64,000 bases of DNA, taken from the NCBI RefSeq assembly GCF_021228125.1, contig NZ_JAJQQS010000003.1, positions 186,001-250,000 on the forward strand, given 5' to 3'. Both the position numbers and the translations under genes were made by a program. Below the pieces are notes generated by a model, which saw only the letters and a list, made by a program, of their open reading frames with translations, was not told where the DNA came from and did no database searches. Source of the DNA: Streptomyces albireticuli. Lineage in GTDB: Bacteria > Actinomycetota > Actinomycetes > Streptomycetales > Streptomycetaceae. This document shows positions 61,377-64,000 of the stretch, one piece after another (the stretch's first letter is position 1; every line of letters starts with the position of its first letter).

Positions 61377-64000
61377 CCGGGTCGGCGAACATCCTTCTCG
61401 CGGCCTGGGTCTCGAGAAGGATGCGTACGGTGTCGGCCTCGGGAGAGTCCTCGGGCCCGTAGCGGGACAGCGCCTCCTGCCAGGCGCTCCGGGCGCGGTC
61501 CGTCTCCCCGAGGCCGTCGAGCGCCCGGCCCAGGAGGAGGAGCACCTTGGCCCGGCGCCGGTCGCTGCCGACGCCGGCCAGGGCGCCGAGCGCCTGCTCC
61601 GCGAGGTCCGCCGCGACCGACGGGGCGCCCTGCGAGAGCCGGATCCTGGCGATCCGGAACAGCGCCAGCCCTTCCCGGCGCCGCTGGTGCCACTCGTGGA
61701 AGAGGGCGCGGGCCTCGTCGAGCGCCTCGACCGCCCGCCGGAGGTCCCCGGCCCGCTCCAGGGCCAGCCCCAGGGCGTTGAGGCCGGTGCCCAGCTCCGG
61801 GGTGCCCCCCGGTTCCCGCAGGATCCGCACGCTGTGCCGTGCGTCCTCCAGCGCCCGGTCCACCCCGCCTCCGTCCAGCCGGAGGCGGGAGAGGCTCGCC
61901 AAGGTGACCGCCTCGCCCGTGTCGTTCCCGTCGCCGCGGAATTCGTCGAGGGCGAAGCCGAGGTATTTCGCTGCCTGCTCCCGCTCGTGGCCGCGGCGGG
62001 AGAGCGAGCCCTTCAGCCGCAGCACGTGGCCCAGCGAGAGAGGGTCCCTGACCGTGACGGCGGCGATCTCGGCCCGGCGGACCTCGGCCTCGGCCTCCTC
62101 GATCCGCCCGGCGATCTCGTGCCCCTTGACGAGCAGATACCGCGCCCGTGCCTCGACGAGCCGCGCTCCGCGCTCCTCCGCGACGGCCGCGACGCTTCCG
62201 GCCGCGTCCGCGAACCGGTCCGCGCTCTCCCCGTCCTCCAGGACGTCGCCCATCGCCCACAGGGTGTCCACCGCCCGGCGCAGGTCCTCGTCGGAGACCT
62301 CCGGCGGCTCCGCCATGACGTCCTCCACGGTGGCGAGCACGCTCCCCGCCTCGGCGAAGAGCCACTCCAGGGCTTCCCCGCGGTCGTCGAAGGACAGCCC
62401 GAACCCCGTCCCCCGCGCCAGGTGCCGCGAGCCGCGGTCCCGTGGACGCAGGGTCAGCTGGGCGACGGTCGCCGAGCACAGCTGGAAGCCGAGCAGCCGG
62501 GTGGTGGCCGCGCGCCGCTCCTCCGGGGGCTCGTCACGCCGGGCGCAGGCACGGGCGTAGAGCCGTACCAGGTCGTGGAACCGGTAGCGGAGTGGCGCGG
62601 GAGACTCCAGGAGGCTGCTGTCGACCAGTGATTCGAGTAGTTCCTCGACCTCGTCGAGGCTGTCGTCGTCCGCCCCGGAGCCGAGCAGGGCCGCCGCGGC
62701 GGGCAGGGAGAAGTCCGGCCCGGACGCCGTTCCCAGCAGCCGGAAGGCGCGCGCCAGAGGCGGCGTCAGCCGGCCGTAGCCCAGCTCGAACGTGGACCGC
62801 ATCACCAGATCGCCGGCCCGCAGCTCGTCGAGGCGCCTGCGCTCGTTCGCCAGCTTCGCGGCCAGCGTGCCCACGGACCAGGAAGGGCGGGCGACGAGCC
62901 GGGATCCGGCGATCCGGACGGCCAGCGGCAGCCGGCCGCACGCCTCCACCACCTCCAGGGACCCCTCCGGCTCGGCCGTCACCCGCTCCTCGCCCACTAT
63001 CCGGGTGAACAGGAGAAGCGCCTCCCCGCGGTCCATCACCGGCACGTCGATCTGACGCGCCCCCGAGATGCCGCTGAGCCGCGCCCGGCTCGTCACGATC
63101 GCGGCACTGCCCGGCGCCCCCGGCAGCAGTGGCCGGACCTGCCCGGCGTCGCGGGCGTCGTCCAGGACGACGAGCGTGCGCCTGCGGTCGAGCAGCGACC
63201 GGTACAGGGCGGACCGGGCGGCGACGCCCGCCGGGACGCGCGCGGCGGGCACCCCCAGGTCCGGCAGGAAATCGCCCAGCACCGTCGCCGGGTCCACCGG
63301 GTCCGGGCCCGCGCCCCGCAGGTCGACGTACAGCAGACCGTCGGGGAAGCGGTCGCCCACGGCGTGGGCGACGTGCAGGGCGAGCGTCGTCTTGCCCACC
63401 CCGCCGATGCCCGTGAGCACCGACACCGCCGTCGCCCGGTGCTCGTCCGCCACCAGGGTCCGGGTCAATTCCCCGACCAGGTCGCCCCGCCCGGTGAAGT
63501 CCGGTACGTCCGCCGGGAGCTGCGCGGGGCGTACGGGCACGGGACCGGGGACGTGCTCGGCGGCGGCCTCCTCCGTGGGCGGGTCGTGGTCCAGCCGGGT
63601 GTCGGCGTGCAGGATCCGCTGCTGGAGCTCCGACAGCGCGGGGCCCGGGTCGACGCCCAGCTCGTCGGCCAGCAGCCGCCGCGTGTCGGCGTAGACGGCG
63701 AGCGCCTCGGCCTGCCGTCCGCTCCGGTACAGGGCCAGCATCAGCAGCTCGCGCAGTCGCTCACGTAAGGGGTGCTGGGCGGTGAGGGCCGTCAGCTCGG
63801 AGACGACCTCCGCGTGCCGCCCCAGCTCCATCCGCAGCTCGACACGGGACTCGGTCAGCTGGAGCCGCCACTCCTCCAGACGGCTGCGCTGCGTCTCGGC
63901 GAAGGGGCCGGGCAGGCCGGCGAGCGGCTCGCCGTCCCAGAGGGCCAGTGCCTCGTCGAGCCGGGCCAGGGCCTGGACGGGGTCGCCGGCGCCGCGGGCG
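61315..64000 (-). CDS. AfsR/SARP-family regulator with NB-ARC and TPR (partial, N-terminus off the right edge)
   Basis: At least 895 aa are visible. Reading from the right edge: BTAD domain (LDEALALWDGEPLAGLPGPF ... LRERLRELLMLALYRSGRQ, EALAVYADTRRLLADELGVD), then NB-ARC ATPase with SVLTGIGGVGKTTLALHVAH (Walker A) and RRTLVVLDDARD (Walker B), winged helix, and C-terminal TPR-like repeats (VTLASLSRLRLDGGGVDRAL ... RRAVEALDEARALFHEW ... LALFRIARIRLSQG). The OmpR-like DNA-binding domain should lie just beyond position 64000. Proteins of this type switch on secondary metabolism. Its target is not visible; the gene ends overlapping the flavoprotein. Confidence 0.9.
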   Translation of the reverse strand, partial: ARGAGDPVQALARLDEALALWDGEPLAGLPGPFAETQRSRLEEWRLQLTESRVELRMELGRHAEVVSELTALTAQHPLRERLRELLMLALYRSGRQAEALAVYADTRRLLADELGVDPGPALSELQQRILHADTRLDHDPPTEEAAAEHVPGPVPVRPAQLPADVPDFTGRGDLVGELTRTLVADEHRATAVSVLTGIGGVGKTTLALHVAHAVGDRFPDGLLYVDLRGAGPDPVDPATVLGDFLPDLGVPAARVPAGVAARSALYRSLLDRRRTLVVLDDARDAGQVRPLLPGAPGSAAIVTSRARLSGISGARQIDVPVMDRGEALLLFTRIVGEERVTAEPEGSLEVVEACGRLPLAVRIAGSRLVARPSWSVGTLAAKLANERRRLDELRAGDLVMRSTFELGYGRLTPPLARAFRLLGTASGPDFSLPAAAALLGSGADDDSLDEVEELLESLVDSSLLESPAPLRYRFHDLVRLYARACARRDEPPEERRAATTRLLGFQLCSATVAQLTLRPRDRGSRHLARGTGFGLSFDDRGEALEWLFAEAGSVLATVEDVMAEPPEVSDEDLRRAVDTLWAMGDVLEDGESADRFADAAGSVAAVAEERGARLVEARARYLLVKGHEIAGRIEEAEAEVRRAEIAAVTVRDPLSLGHVLRLKGSLSRRGHEREQAAKYLGFALDEFRGDGNDTGEAVTLASLSRLRLDGGGVDRALEDARHSVRILREPGGTPELGTGLNALGLALERAGDLRRAVEALDEARALFHEWHQRRREGLALFRIARIRLSQGAPSVAADLAEQALGALAGVGSDRRRAKVLLLLGRALDGLGETDRARSAWQEALSRYGPEDSPEADTVRILLETQAARRMFADPATPGRTRSAGPACTARRPAP

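Overview
The window is very GC-rich throughout, genes are dense with many 4-nt start/stop overlaps, GTG starts are common, and the regulator types (LuxR-LAL, SARP/AfsR, SigB/F-type sigma, ANTAR) and DmdR/IdeR-type iron boxes are actinobacterial. This is chromosomal DNA from a Streptomyces-like organism. I see no rRNA, tRNA, transposase, phage module or CRISPR.

Left edge (1-8790): a minus-strand run (SRPBCC protein, class III aminotransferase, thioester-reductase-like SDR, acyl-CoA-dehydrogenase-like protein, DUF2156/MprF-type aminoacyl transferase, small membrane protein) faces a large LuxR-LAL regulator. The set fits acyl chain -> aldehyde -> amine chemistry plus aminoacyl-tRNA-dependent tailoring, as in aliphatic azoxy or alkylamine pathways. 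The rest of the cluster lies beyond the left edge.

8860-13064 is a three-gene peptidase operon (M55, M20, S9). 13142-22922 is a catecholate siderophore operon with two iron boxes: dhbA, dhbC, dhbE, dhbB, a free-standing aryl carrier protein, a one-module C-A-PCP-TE NRPS and a Sfp-type PPTase. The A-domain pocket reads as serine (EntF code), so an enterobactin-like trilactone is predicted. The NRPS start carries an apparent 1-nt frameshift.

23114-34460 holds a secreted serine hydrolase, a Tat-exported berberine-bridge-type flavoprotein, an SDR/TetR pair with matched operators, small secreted and membrane proteins, a GNAT, a DUF5107 protein, a VOC protein, a PAP2-diacylglycerol-kinase fusion and a CBS protein. 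34645-40125 centres on a SigB/F-family sigma factor next to F420 oxidoreductase, pyruvate-oxidase-like and DJ-1/PfpI genes (stress and redox).

40409-48867 contains PAS/GAF and GAF-ANTAR sensors, an aminotransferase-like protein without the PLP lysine, two UlaG/NAPE-PLD-like metallo-beta-lactamases, DedA, GNAT and an ARMT1-like phosphatase. 49024-57929 contains a membrane-anchored alkaline-phosphatase-like protein, an APC transporter, a second SDR/TetR pair with operators, an aldo/keto reductase, a DUF1266 protein and a photolyase. 58222-64000 contains an Asp23/Gls24 protein, a pterin dehydratase, a Tat-exported desaturase-like flavoprotein and the 3' part of an AfsR-type regulator. A family of long palindromic intergenic elements (35.2, 40.1, 57.9 and 58.8 kb) and two short-period tandem repeats (29.8 and 47.4 kb) are the main non-coding structures.
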